A stretch of DNA of 64,000 bases, from the NCBI GenBank assembly GCA_965262875.1, contig OZ253569.1, positions 310,001 to 374,000 of the forward strand. The letters run 5' to 3'. This document shows positions 1 to 7,856 of the stretch, one piece after another. Position numbers and translations under genes: made by a program. Position 1 is the first letter of the stretch, and each line of letters starts with the position of its first letter. The stretch comes from JBALVT01 sp965262875 (GTDB lineage: Bacteria > Pseudomonadota > Gammaproteobacteria > Pseudomonadales > Halieaceae). The notes under the pieces were generated by a model. That model searched no databases, was not told the DNA's origin, and saw only the letters and a list, made by a program, of their open reading frames with translations.

Positions 1-138
1 GCCATGCTCGGGGAGTTCTCGCAATCGCAGAAAGATCTGCCGGTCTGGCAAAGAGCGTTTCTCAAGGAAACTCTGGGCATCGATTTATCCGAGCCCCCGC
101 CAGGCCCGCCATCGAGATGTATTTTCAACTGGCCGTAG
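1..138 (+). CDS. 3' end of an unidentified gene
   Basis: Frame 1 is open from the window edge to a TAG at 136-138, giving 45 residues that include a Met at position 2. I recognise no family. The frame ends 52 bases before the DUF1989 pair and is on the same strand, so it could be the last part of an upstream operon member. It is short enough to be chance. Confidence 0.3.
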   Translation, partial: AMLGEFSQSQKDLPVWQRAFLKETLGIDLSEPPPGPPSRCIFNWP

Positions 139-190
139 CAGATGCGGTTGGGCAGCCGCGTGATATCCAGCCACAAAAGGAGATGAGCCC

Positions 191-844
191 ATGACGTGGA
201 CAGTCGTCCAGGATCTCGTCGTACCCAAGAGTTCCGGTAAAACAATGAGAGTCAACAAGGGTCAGGTGTTTCGCGTCCTGGAACACGAGGGGAAACAGGT
301 AGCGGACATGACCTTTCTCAATGCGCACAATTACAAAGAACACTTCGCCGCTGAACATTCCGCTGTCCTGAACAGCCTGCAAGGAACCGGTGGTTACTAC
401 CGCCTCACCAAACTGTATTCCAAACCCCCTTACGAGAATGTCATGGCAACGGTCACCGATGACAAGGTGGGTAGTGGTGCCAGGGGTGGTGAGCGCGGCG
501 GGCACTTCCTGATGTGCCACTGTTCCAACCGACTGTTGGAGCATCTCGGCGCGCCGGAGACCCGGACCTGCAGTGACAATTTTGCCGATGCCTTCAATGA
601 GATCGGCCTGCGCCAGGAAGATACCTATGACGAGTCCATCTTCAATGTCTGGATGCAGTCCTGGGTGGGCGAGGATGGCGGTATGTGCTCGGATGTCCCA
701 CTGTGTGAAACCGGCGACAACATCGACTTTCGAGCAGAGATGGATATTATCGCTGTCATCTCGGTCTGCCCGGACGAAACCAGCCCCTGCAATGATTTTA
801 AAGCCAAGGCCCTGCGTTTCCAGGTCTTGGAATGGGAGGAATAG
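191..844 (+). CDS. DUF1989 (urea carboxylase-associated family) protein, copy 1
   Basis: The 217-residue product has the layout of DUF1989 proteins: an N-terminal sandwich with a KGQVFRVLEHEGKQVAD stretch, then a Cys/His-rich segment (HFLMCHC, residues about 105-111), then TCSDNF and a C-terminal FRAEMDIIAVISVCP core. The family is found beside urea carboxylase and as uncharacterised metabolic genes; its biochemical role is not settled. A strong ribosome site (AAAAGGAGATG) lies just before the start. It is followed six bases later by a second, diverged copy, so the two are co-transcribed and may form a heteromer. No urea carboxylase is visible in the window. Confidence 0.85.
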   Translation: MTWTVVQDLVVPKSSGKTMRVNKGQVFRVLEHEGKQVADMTFLNAHNYKEHFAAEHSAVLNSLQGTGGYYRLTKLYSKPPYENVMATVTDDKVGSGARGGERGGHFLMCHCSNRLLEHLGAPETRTCSDNFADAFNEIGLRQEDTYDESIFNVWMQSWVGEDGGMCSDVPLCETGDNIDFRAEMDIIAVISVCPDETSPCNDFKAKALRFQVLEWEE

Positions 845-850
845 GAAACG

Positions 851-1483
851 ATGCCCACAACGGTTGTAGATGAATTTGTCATTCCCAGGTGTACGGGTAA
901 AGCTTTCCGAGTCGCTAAAGGCCAGGTATTACGTGTAATAGAACATGAAGGAAAACAGGTGGCCGGCCTCATTTTCTTAAATGCGAATAATTATAAAGAA
1001 CAGTTCATGGCGGAGTTCTCCGGAGGTCTGAACTATTTCCATCCCGGCAATATAGGTAGCCATTACAGGCTGAGTAAGCTTTATTCCAAGGTGCCCTATG
1101 AAAACGAAATGCTAAGTGTTACCAACAACAAAATCGGCGATCACTTTCTGGGGCCACACTGTACCAAAACGACGATGGACATCCTGGGCGTGCCCGATCA
1201 CAGGAGCTGCACTGACAATTTTACCGATGCGCTCAAAGATTTTGGCCTGGAACTGGAAGACATCTACAGCCCAAGCGTTTTCAACGCGTTTGCCAATGTA
1301 CAGATTGACACCAAGGGCGATGGTGCCGTCAGGATAGCGCCTCCCCGGAGCGAGAAAGGCGACTATATAGAGTTTCGGGCCGAGATGGATGTAGTCGTGG
1401 CCGTTTCGGTCTGCCCCGATGATCAGACACCAATGAATGATCGCTCATGTAAAGCTATAAAGATCCAGATCATGGAATCGTGA
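851..1483 (+). CDS. DUF1989 protein, copy 2 (tandem paralogue)
   Basis: The 210-residue product aligns along its length with the preceding gene (KGQVLRVIEHEGKQVAG, YRLSKLYSKVPYENEM, SCTDNFTDAL, FRAEMDVVVAVSVCPDD) but differs at many positions, so the duplication is old. It has HFLGPHC where copy 1 has HFLMCHC, and it lacks copy 1's Gly/Arg-rich insertion near residue 95. The six-base spacing to copy 1 implies one transcript. As with copy 1, the reaction is unknown; a small-molecule role in amine or urea-type metabolism is only suggested by the family name. Confidence 0.83.
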   Translation: MPTTVVDEFVIPRCTGKAFRVAKGQVLRVIEHEGKQVAGLIFLNANNYKEQFMAEFSGGLNYFHPGNIGSHYRLSKLYSKVPYENEMLSVTNNKIGDHFLGPHCTKTTMDILGVPDHRSCTDNFTDALKDFGLELEDIYSPSVFNAFANVQIDTKGDGAVRIAPPRSEKGDYIEFRAEMDVVVAVSVCPDDQTPMNDRSCKAIKIQIMES

Positions 1484-1513
1484 CAATTCCTTTGGACCTG
1501 GATCCTCTATCAC

Positions 1514-1576
1514 TCATGCGCGGAACGTATAATCGAAACGAATACCGTAGGCACGCGGTGGCTCAGCGACTAGCTG
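1514..1576 (-). pseudogene. Fossil C-terminus of a TonB-dependent receptor
   Basis: Reading the minus strand, about twenty codons end at a TGA at 1516-1514 with AYGIRFDYTFRA. This is the usual last beta-strand of a TonB-dependent receptor (YG-x-R-x-xY-x-F near the end); compare the end of the receptor at 45374. An in-frame TGA lies just upstream, so only this tail remains. It sits in the 208-base gap between the DUF1989 pair and the cytochrome gene and suggests that a deletion or rearrangement removed a receptor gene here. Confidence 0.5.
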
Positions 1577-2187
1577 GGGAATTCATTTTCTCAAAGAGAA
1601 TTATGAGTCCAGGTACTAGCCTATTGTATAAACCCAATTTTGAAAAATGATGAACTCTATTTTGGCAGAATCCAATTAGAGCCAAAAACCCATGAAAAAA
1701 ATCATCCTGATTATTTTGGCTGTAGCAGTATTATTTGTAGGCTATGTTCAACTCTCCTGGGATAAAGTGTATGACGCGCCTTTCCCGGAAATCTCTGCAA
1801 GTACGGACCCTACAGCTATTGCCCGAGGGAAGTATCTGGTATTTGGGCCAGCCCGCTGTTCGAGCTGCCATGTGCCAATGGATAAGATTGCTGAGGTAGA
1901 TAAAGGATTAGAAATACCGTTAAGCGGCGGCTGGGAATTGACTATTCCTGTAGGAACGTTCAGGGCGCCGAATATTACCCCTGACAAAGACACTGGTATT
2001 GGAAACCTGAGCGACGAGGACCTAGCCAGAATAATGCGTTATTCTGTTGGTCACAATGGAAAAGTCATTTTTCCATTCATGCCCTACCAGGAGATGAGCG
2101 ATGAAGACCTTACAGCCGTCATCTCCTATTTACGCTCACAAGAACCGGTAAAGCATGAAGTTGAACTCACAGAATATACCTTTCTAG

Positions 2188-3787
2188 CAGCCTGTCGGAC
2201 TTAACCCAACAACGTCATTATGAGATAATGTGGTCACACTGAAAAGTAACCGGGAATAAGTGATGGCCAATTTTGTAAACGTTGATCGAGAGACGGACTA
2301 TCTATTCCCTCCCTCTATGTCGGACTGGTTACCTGAACACCACCTGGCACGGTTTGTCGTGGAGGTCGTTGATCAGCTCGATCTGTCTGAGCTCACCCGT
2401 CAATATGCCGGGCGTGGATCAAAGGCTCACCATCCAGCGGTCCTACTGAGTTTGCTGATCTACGGTTACGCCACCGGTGTGTTTTCCAGCCGTAAGATTG
2501 AGCGAGCCACCCACGACTCCATTGCGTTTCGCTACCTGGCGGCCAACACGCATCCGGATCACGACACTATAGCGACCTTTCGACGCCGTTTTTTGCCTCA
2601 GCTTGAAGCACTTTTTGTTCAGGTCTTGTTGCTGGCGCGTGAAATGAAGCTTCTGAAGCTTGGGCGTATCGCCCTGGATGGCACCAAGATCAAGGCGAAT
2701 GCCAGCAAGCATAAGGCGCTTTCTTTGGGTCACTTAAAGAAAATCGAAGCACAGCTCAAGGCAGAAGTCAGCGCTCTCACTGCACAGGCAGAGGCGGCAG
2801 ATCAAACGCCGGTAGCGGATGGCATGGACATTCCCGCGGAGATTTCCCGGCGCGAAACACGACTTGAGGCACTGGCTGCGGCCAAAGTAAAAATTGAAGA
2901 ACGGGCGCAGGAGCGTTTTGCGCGTGAACAAGCCGAATACCAACAAAAACAAACCAAACGCCAAGCTCAGAGGGATACTGGAAAAAAGCCCCGGGGCCGG
3001 GAGCCTAAGCCACCGCTTCCCGGCCCTCGAGATAAAGACCAGATGAATTTGACCGATGAAGAGTCGCGTATCATGCCGGTATCTGGCGGCGGCTTTGAGC
3101 AGTGCTACAACGCCCAGGCCAGTGTTGACACCGATACAATGCTCGTCGTCAGTACACACATGACACAGGCCCCGAACGACAAACAACAAATAAAGCCGGC
3201 CCTGACAAAGCTGAATACCCTGCCTGAAGAACTGGGCAAGGTGACCGACCTGCTGGCCGATACAGGCTATTTTAGCGGTGATAATGTAAAGGCTTGCGTA
3301 GAGGATAATATCCAGCCTTTACTGGCAGTAGCGCGTGACCACCATCACCCGTGCGTTTTTGATCGGTTTGCCCCTGACGCCCCCACTCCGATAACGGATG
3401 ATCAGGTGAGGCTCATGAAACATCAACTGACGACCCAATCCGGTCGAGCGCTGTACGCATTAAGAAAGCAAACGGTAGAGCCAGTGTTCGGCATCATCAA
3501 ACACGTTATGGGGTTGAGGCAGTTCTCGATGCGAGGTTTGGACAAGGTTGCGGGCGAATGGACGCTGGCGACACTGGCATGGAATGTAAAGCGTATGAAT
3601 GTGCTGAGAATGGCATAATTAAGCGGTCATTTGCCGCATAAATGCCCATTACAGGGCTGGATAAAGGCGTGATGAAGGTTGACGTGGCTGCCCTGGGACA
3701 ATCACATCTTCTGCGTGGTGTCCTGACAGCCCTGTAGCACGCTGGAGTATTAAATCGTGCCCGTCAGGAGCTGAGTCCGACAAACTG
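2188..3787 (+). mobile_element. IS1182-family insertion sequence, copy 1 (1600 bp)
   Basis: The ends are inverted repeats: CAGCCTGTCGGACT at the left and its near-complement AGTCCGACAAACTG at the right. Both are flanked by CTAG (2184-2187 and 3788-3791), the kind of palindromic four-base target known for IS1182 relatives. The element carries one full transposase gene. A second copy, one base shorter and otherwise almost identical, lies at 27095-28693 in the same orientation, so transposition was recent. It interrupts the cytochrome gene in frame-restorable fashion. Confidence 0.9.
2260..3618 (+). CDS. IS1182-family DDE transposase (intact)
   Basis: The product has about 450 residues. The first third holds the N-terminal DNA-binding region typical of IS5/IS1182 enzymes (SRKIERATHDSIAFRYL). 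A charged helical linker rich in Ala, Glu, Gln and Lys follows (about residues 165-260). The catalytic acidic residues are visible in IALDGTKIKANASKHK, LLADTGYFSGDN and VEPVFGIIKHVMGLRQFSMR. Translation may start at the GTG at 2260 or the ATG at 2263. This copy is uninterrupted and could supply transposase for the frameshifted second copy. Confidence 0.92.
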   Translation: MMANFVNVDRETDYLFPPSMSDWLPEHHLARFVVEVVDQLDLSELTRQYAGRGSKAHHPAVLLSLLIYGYATGVFSSRKIERATHDSIAFRYLAANTHPDHDTIATFRRRFLPQLEALFVQVLLLAREMKLLKLGRIALDGTKIKANASKHKALSLGHLKKIEAQLKAEVSALTAQAEAADQTPVADGMDIPAEISRRETRLEALAAAKVKIEERAQERFAREQAEYQQKQTKRQAQRDTGKKPRGREPKPPLPGPRDKDQMNLTDEESRIMPVSGGGFEQCYNAQASVDTDTMLVVSTHMTQAPNDKQQIKPALTKLNTLPEELGKVTDLLADTGYFSGDNVKACVEDNIQPLLAVARDHHHPCVFDRFAPDAPTPITDDQVRLMKHQLTTQSGRALYALRKQTVEPVFGIIKHVMGLRQFSMRGLDKVAGEWTLATLAWNVKRMNVLRMA

Positions 3788-4295
3788 CTAGGAAAAGTAT
3801 TATCCACTTTTGGGCTGGTGCCACCAGTGCAACCACTGAGCCCCCCACCAATTTCAGTGCCTATAGCCGCTACTGTTGAGTATGGTGAATATTTGGCACA
3901 TAGCGTGGCTGACTGCGCTGGCTGCCACACCCAAAGGGATCAAAAAACCGGTGAACCAATCGGCGCTTCTTCTGCTGGAGGTTGGTATCTGCCTCCGGAC
4001 CCACAAAGTAAGGGATATTCATTCGTCACCCCCAACCTAACGCCTGATGAGGAAACTGGTATTATGGCCTACTGGAATGAAGCTGCTTTTATCAACAGGT
4101 TCCGGGCGGGTAGGCTTTACGAAGGTTCGCCAATGTCATGGGGTGCCTTTTCGAGAATGAATGAGGTGGAACTGAAGGCAATTTATAGATACCTGAAATC
4201 GCTCGACCCAGTCAGTAATAAGATAGAGAAGATTGTTTTTGCGCCGGGAGAGGAAGTGCCACAGTGATTTTTTATCAACGCTGGCAGGACAGTCA

Positions 4296-5735
4296 CTAAT
4301 TGGCAACAGCCGACTCCAACACTGATTCCGCCCAGGGTTTTCTGGTTACCTCTCCCCCGAAAGTAGCCCCGCGCTGGCTGAAGTCCAGTTCGATGGCCGT
4401 GCGCCGCTCTCGCCCCTGTAGGTCTTTTGTCAATCGTTCAAATACGTCCGGGTGCGCTTCCGTCATATCCGTGGTTTCCCCAGGGTCTTGCGCCAAGTTA
4501 TAAAGGTAGTAATCGTCGTCGGCGAATATCGCTGGCACAAACGGCAGCGGGGCATCCTTGACCAATTTCCAGGGCCAATCGATCAACGCCTCGCTGCCCA
4601 TATTGGCGACGATCAAAGACCGTCTTTGTTTTTGTCTCCCCGAAGTCAGTGATTGCCACTGGCTTTCCCCATCCAGCTGCGGCAAGTGAAAGCCGATAAC
4701 CTCAGCCAGCGTCGGCAGCAAATCGGCAATGTGTAGTGGTTGTTCCAGCACCTGTGCGGATTCCAGTGTCCCGGGCCACCAGATCGAGGCTGGTACACGA
4801 ATTCCTCCCTCGTAGACTTTCCCCTTGTCCGCTCGCAGTGCCCCATTGTCGGCGAAACCATCTGCTGTCGGGGGTATGAGCCATTCCACCCAAAATGGGA
4901 CAGGTTCCTGGCCGCCATTGTCGCTGGAAAATATAATCACGGTATTAGCCAGGTCATCCCGCTTCGTCAGGACTTCTATAATCCCGCCAATGGCACTGTC
5001 CAGGCTGCCCACCATTTCGAGGTACGTTTTGCGGCCCTCGTGTTCTGGGTTTGAACCGCCGGGTGCCTGGAGGGGAGTGTGGGGCGCGCTGAAGGAGACC
5101 AGTAGTAAGTAGGGTTGCTCGGAACTGTTCTTGATAATTCGCATCGCTTCGCGGGCAATCAATTCAGTGCTGTAACCCTCCTCTTCGACAGTAACGCCGT
5201 TTCGCTGCCAGTCTATTCCGCCCGCGAACAAGTGATCGTAGTAACCGATGGCGCCGCCCAGGAACCCATAAAAAGAGTCAAAACCCCTGTGAGTGGGCAG
5301 GTAGGCTTGAACGTGGTGACCCAAATGCCATTTGCCGACCAGATGGGTGGAATAGCCAGCATCCTTGAAGTACTGCGGCAAGATTTTATACTCCAGCGGT
5401 AAGCCGGTTTCCGCGTGCGACTGAATTGGTACGTTCACCCCGTGGGTGGTGGCGAACAGGCCCGTCATCAGCGAGGCCCGAGTGGGTGAACAAGTAGGAT
5501 TGACATAGAATCGGTTCAGCTCCACACCCTGTTTCGCCAGCTTGTCGATGTTGGGCGTGTGCACCGATGAATTGTGGTAACCCACATCGTTCCAGCCCAG
5601 ATCATCGGCCAGAAGGATTATCACATTCGGTTTCCCCAATGCAGTTGAGGGAAATAGAACGATAGTGAATAGAGTCAGTAGTGCCTGCAACATGGTTGGG
5701 TAGGTTGACACGATGCTGCGGATAGTCTTTACCAA
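4296..5735 (-). CDS. Secreted sulfatase (formylglycine type)
   Basis: The 479-residue product has a hydrophobic export signal (about residues 15-34, with an alternative start at Met15), then the alkaline-phosphatase-fold sulfatase core. The metal-binding LLADDLGWND follows the signal. The C-x-P-x-R motif (CSPTRASLMTG, Cys82) would be converted to formylglycine by a maturase not seen in this window. VGKWHLG, SFSAPHTPLQ and IIFSSDNGG also match the family. It hydrolyses sulfate esters, probably of polysaccharides or sulfated small molecules, in the periplasm. It is the last gene of a minus-strand block with VOC, amidase, a second sulfatase and a TonB receptor, and it converges on the cytochrome gene. 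Confidence 0.92.
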   Translation of the reverse strand: MVKTIRSIVSTYPTMLQALLTLFTIVLFPSTALGKPNVIILLADDLGWNDVGYHNSSVHTPNIDKLAKQGVELNRFYVNPTCSPTRASLMTGLFATTHGVNVPIQSHAETGLPLEYKILPQYFKDAGYSTHLVGKWHLGHHVQAYLPTHRGFDSFYGFLGGAIGYYDHLFAGGIDWQRNGVTVEEEGYSTELIAREAMRIIKNSSEQPYLLLVSFSAPHTPLQAPGGSNPEHEGRKTYLEMVGSLDSAIGGIIEVLTKRDDLANTVIIFSSDNGGQEPVPFWVEWLIPPTADGFADNGALRADKGKVYEGGIRVPASIWWPGTLESAQVLEQPLHIADLLPTLAEVIGFHLPQLDGESQWQSLTSGRQKQRRSLIVANMGSEALIDWPWKLVKDAPLPFVPAIFADDDYYLYNLAQDPGETTDMTEAHPDVFERLTKDLQGRERRTAIELDFSQRGATFGGEVTRKPWAESVLESAVAN

Positions 5736-5807
5736 AACGAAGCCTCATTATCCACTCGTCTCCCAACCCGGGGGCGCTGCCAGCCGACAACATCAGCTGT
5801 ACCTCTA

Positions 5808-6296
5808 TCAGTCATTCGGATTCAACATGTCCCTGCGAATTTTGAATGCGCCCTGCGCGTCACCGGCATCGAATTCCCGCACCTCGGCACTGAACTCGAG
5901 CTGAAGTTGATTCGGGTCTTTGAGGTAAATGGATTTGCCGGGGCCGTGATCCACGATGGGGCTCACCTGGATACCCTTCGAGATGAGGTCGCTGCGCATA
6001 GCGTCCAACGCCTCCAGGGACTCAACACTGAAGGCGACATGGTAGAACATATTCGGAACACCCAGTGCAGTAGTAACACCGGCATCGTACCCTTTTGCGA
6101 TACCGGGCACATCATGCGATTCAAGGAACACGACGAATTGCCCATTGCCAACATCGAACATGACCTGCCGTAGGTAGCCGCCCTCTTCCACCGCTATCTG
6201 GTTCTCGCCGGGAGAACTGAACCCGAGCACCTCTCGGTAAAAGTTGATGGTCGCATCCATGTCGCAGGTGCTCAAACCCATGTGTGAGAAACCCAT
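5808..6296 (-). CDS. VOC (glyoxalase/dioxygenase fold) protein
   Basis: The 162-residue product has two beta-alpha-beta-beta-beta units. HMGLSTCDMDATINFYREVLGF carries the N-terminal metal-type His, and DPNQLQLEF carries the C-terminal Glu position. The start at 6296 is chosen over an upstream Met (6311) because AAGGAGAAGACT precedes it at proper spacing. Family members act as glyoxalases, ring-cleaving dioxygenases or antibiotic-binding proteins; the substrate cannot be read here. It lies 20 bases downstream of the amidase and is probably in the same transcript. Confidence 0.85.
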   Translation of the reverse strand: MGFSHMGLSTCDMDATINFYREVLGFSSPGENQIAVEEGGYLRQVMFDVGNGQFVVFLESHDVPGIAKGYDAGVTTALGVPNMFYHVAFSVESLEALDAMRSDLISKGIQVSPIVDHGPGKSIYLKDPNQLQLEFSAEVREFDAGDAQGAFKIRRDMLNPND

Positions 6297-6315
6297 AGTC
6301 TTCTCCTTCAATCGA

Positions 6316-7773
6316 TTAATCTACGGTGCTTTCGAGCGCGGACACGTGGACCGGGGGTACTCTGCCCACCCAGGGTCGGGCTCTCTCCAGTTGTCCAGCC
6401 AATCGAAAGAGCGTACCTTCCTCGGCGTAGCGGCCGGCGAATTGCATTCCCACCGGTAGGCCAGTTGTCGACATATACAGTGGAACGGACATCGCGGGTT
6501 GCCCCGTTGTGTTGTAGATAGACATAAATGCTCCGAACTCACTGAGCCTGGCGAACCAATCTTCAACACTGCCGGAAAAATCCTTCATTGAATAGAGGCC
6601 GTGTGCGAACGGTAGTTTTGTTAAGGTCGGCGTTAACAAGACATCATAGTGTTCAAAAAAGGGGCCCACCTGACGGGAAATCTGACTCGCAGTTTCCAAG
6701 GCCTTGACAAAGTCCTCACCGCTCACCGATTTTCCCCAGTTATAGCTGGTGAGTGTGATCGCCTCGAGAGTATCTGAATTGATGGGCCGCCCGCACAGGG
6801 CCGCCAGCATGTTGCTCATGGAGGTACAATTAGCGGCCCAGGCCGTGGCGCTGGATGTTATAAATGCCTCTTCGTCCCAGGCCGGTGCAGCCTCTTCCAC
6901 TGTGTGGCCCAACTCCTCGCACAGGGTAGCGGCCTGCTCGACGAAGCCGGGAATTTCCCGGTCCACAGCATAGGCGCCGTTCGGCGTTTTGCTAAATGCA
7001 ATTTTCAGTGACCTCGGATCGCGTTCGCACTCCTCCAGATAAGGCCTTTGCGGCGCTGGTGCACCGTATGGATCTCCGGATACGTAGCCGTGTGTCAGGT
7101 CCAGAACCGCTGCACTATCGCGAACGGACCGCGTCAGCACGTGCTCATTGGCCAAACCGTTAAATCCGTCCCCCCCCGGGGCAAAGGAAATACGCCCTCT
7201 GCTCGGCTTGAGGCCAAAAACCCCGCAGCAGGCCGCGGGTCCGCGGATAGATCCACCGCCATCGCTGGCGTGAGCAATGGGCACAATCCCTGAGCTAACA
7301 CAGACTGCGGCGCCGCCGCTGGATCCACCGGCAACGCACCCGGTATTCCAGGGGTTAGCCGTGTGGCCGCGCAACACACTTTCTGTCACGCAGGAGAACC
7401 CGAATTCGGGGCAGCTTGTCCTGCCCAGATTGTTAAAACCGGCGCGTTGGTAACGGGTCATAAGTTCCGAATTGAAAGGGGCGACCATACCTTCCGCAAG
7501 GCGACTTCCCGCCTCCATTCGCTTGCCAGCCTCCATGATACCCAGATCCTTGATCAGAAAAGGGACACCACAATAGGGGCCGCCGGACAACTCGGCGGCG
7601 CGCTCAGCCGTCGCTCGCTCCGGATAGCTTTCCACCACCGCATTGAGCTCCCCATTGAGCTGCTCAATCGCCCGAAAAGCCGTGTGGGCAAGCTCCTCGG
7701 CAGACACCTCCCCGTTTTGAACCAGTTTGGCAAGCCCCAGGGCATCGTAGCCGGCGTATTCTGCGAATTTCAT
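6316..7773 (-). CDS. Amidase (amidase-signature family)
   Basis: The 485-residue product carries the complete Ser-cisSer-Lys triad of the family: Lys75 in PFLIKDLG, the cis-Ser near 151 in the GGSSGGAA loop, and the nucleophile Ser175 in DGGGSIRGPA. The family hydrolyses carboxamides (aryl or alkyl amides, amino-acid amides, carbamates); the substrate is not predictable, and GatA is unlikely because no gatB/gatC neighbours are present. No signal peptide is seen, so the enzyme should be cytoplasmic. It sits between a VOC gene and a sulfatase on the same strand. Confidence 0.9.
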   Translation of the reverse strand: MKFAEYAGYDALGLAKLVQNGEVSAEELAHTAFRAIEQLNGELNAVVESYPERATAERAAELSGGPYCGVPFLIKDLGIMEAGKRMEAGSRLAEGMVAPFNSELMTRYQRAGFNNLGRTSCPEFGFSCVTESVLRGHTANPWNTGCVAGGSSGGAAVCVSSGIVPIAHASDGGGSIRGPAACCGVFGLKPSRGRISFAPGGDGFNGLANEHVLTRSVRDSAAVLDLTHGYVSGDPYGAPAPQRPYLEECERDPRSLKIAFSKTPNGAYAVDREIPGFVEQAATLCEELGHTVEEAAPAWDEEAFITSSATAWAANCTSMSNMLAALCGRPINSDTLEAITLTSYNWGKSVSGEDFVKALETASQISRQVGPFFEHYDVLLTPTLTKLPFAHGLYSMKDFSGSVEDWFARLSEFGAFMSIYNTTGQPAMSVPLYMSTTGLPVGMQFAGRYAEEGTLFRLAGQLERARPWVGRVPPVHVSALESTVD

Positions 7774-7856
7774 AAAGCCTTTTCCTGTAGCTTATGCCAG
7801 CGGCAGCGGGAGATTTTCATGTCGTCGAGAAGTTCTGAATGTAGTGTATCCACGGC

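Larger units (their letters stand above)
1692..4267 (+). pseudogene. Dihaem cytochrome c, split by an IS1182-family element
   Basis: The first part (1692-2187) encodes an N-terminal membrane or signal segment (residues about 3-22) and a class I cytochrome domain with haem motif CSSCH near residue 56. The second part (3792-4267) carries a second domain with CAGCH. Removing 2188-3787 plus one copy of the CTAG target restores one continuous frame of 323 residues through the junction (EYTFLGKVLS). The family is periplasmic dihaem cytochrome c, often the electron acceptor of alcohol, aldehyde or sugar dehydrogenases; no partner dehydrogenase is adjacent. In its present state only the first haem domain can be made, ending in a few IS-encoded residues. 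Confidence 0.9.

Noticed and set aside
2734..3189. Minus-strand 151-residue open frame in the IS1182 element, present in both copies
   Set aside because: It is exactly antisense to the charged linker of the transposase and is explained by codon bias; its presence in both copies only reflects copy identity.
6316..7773. Assignment of the amidase as GatA
   Set aside because: There is no gatB or gatC nearby, and the neighbours are catabolic genes.
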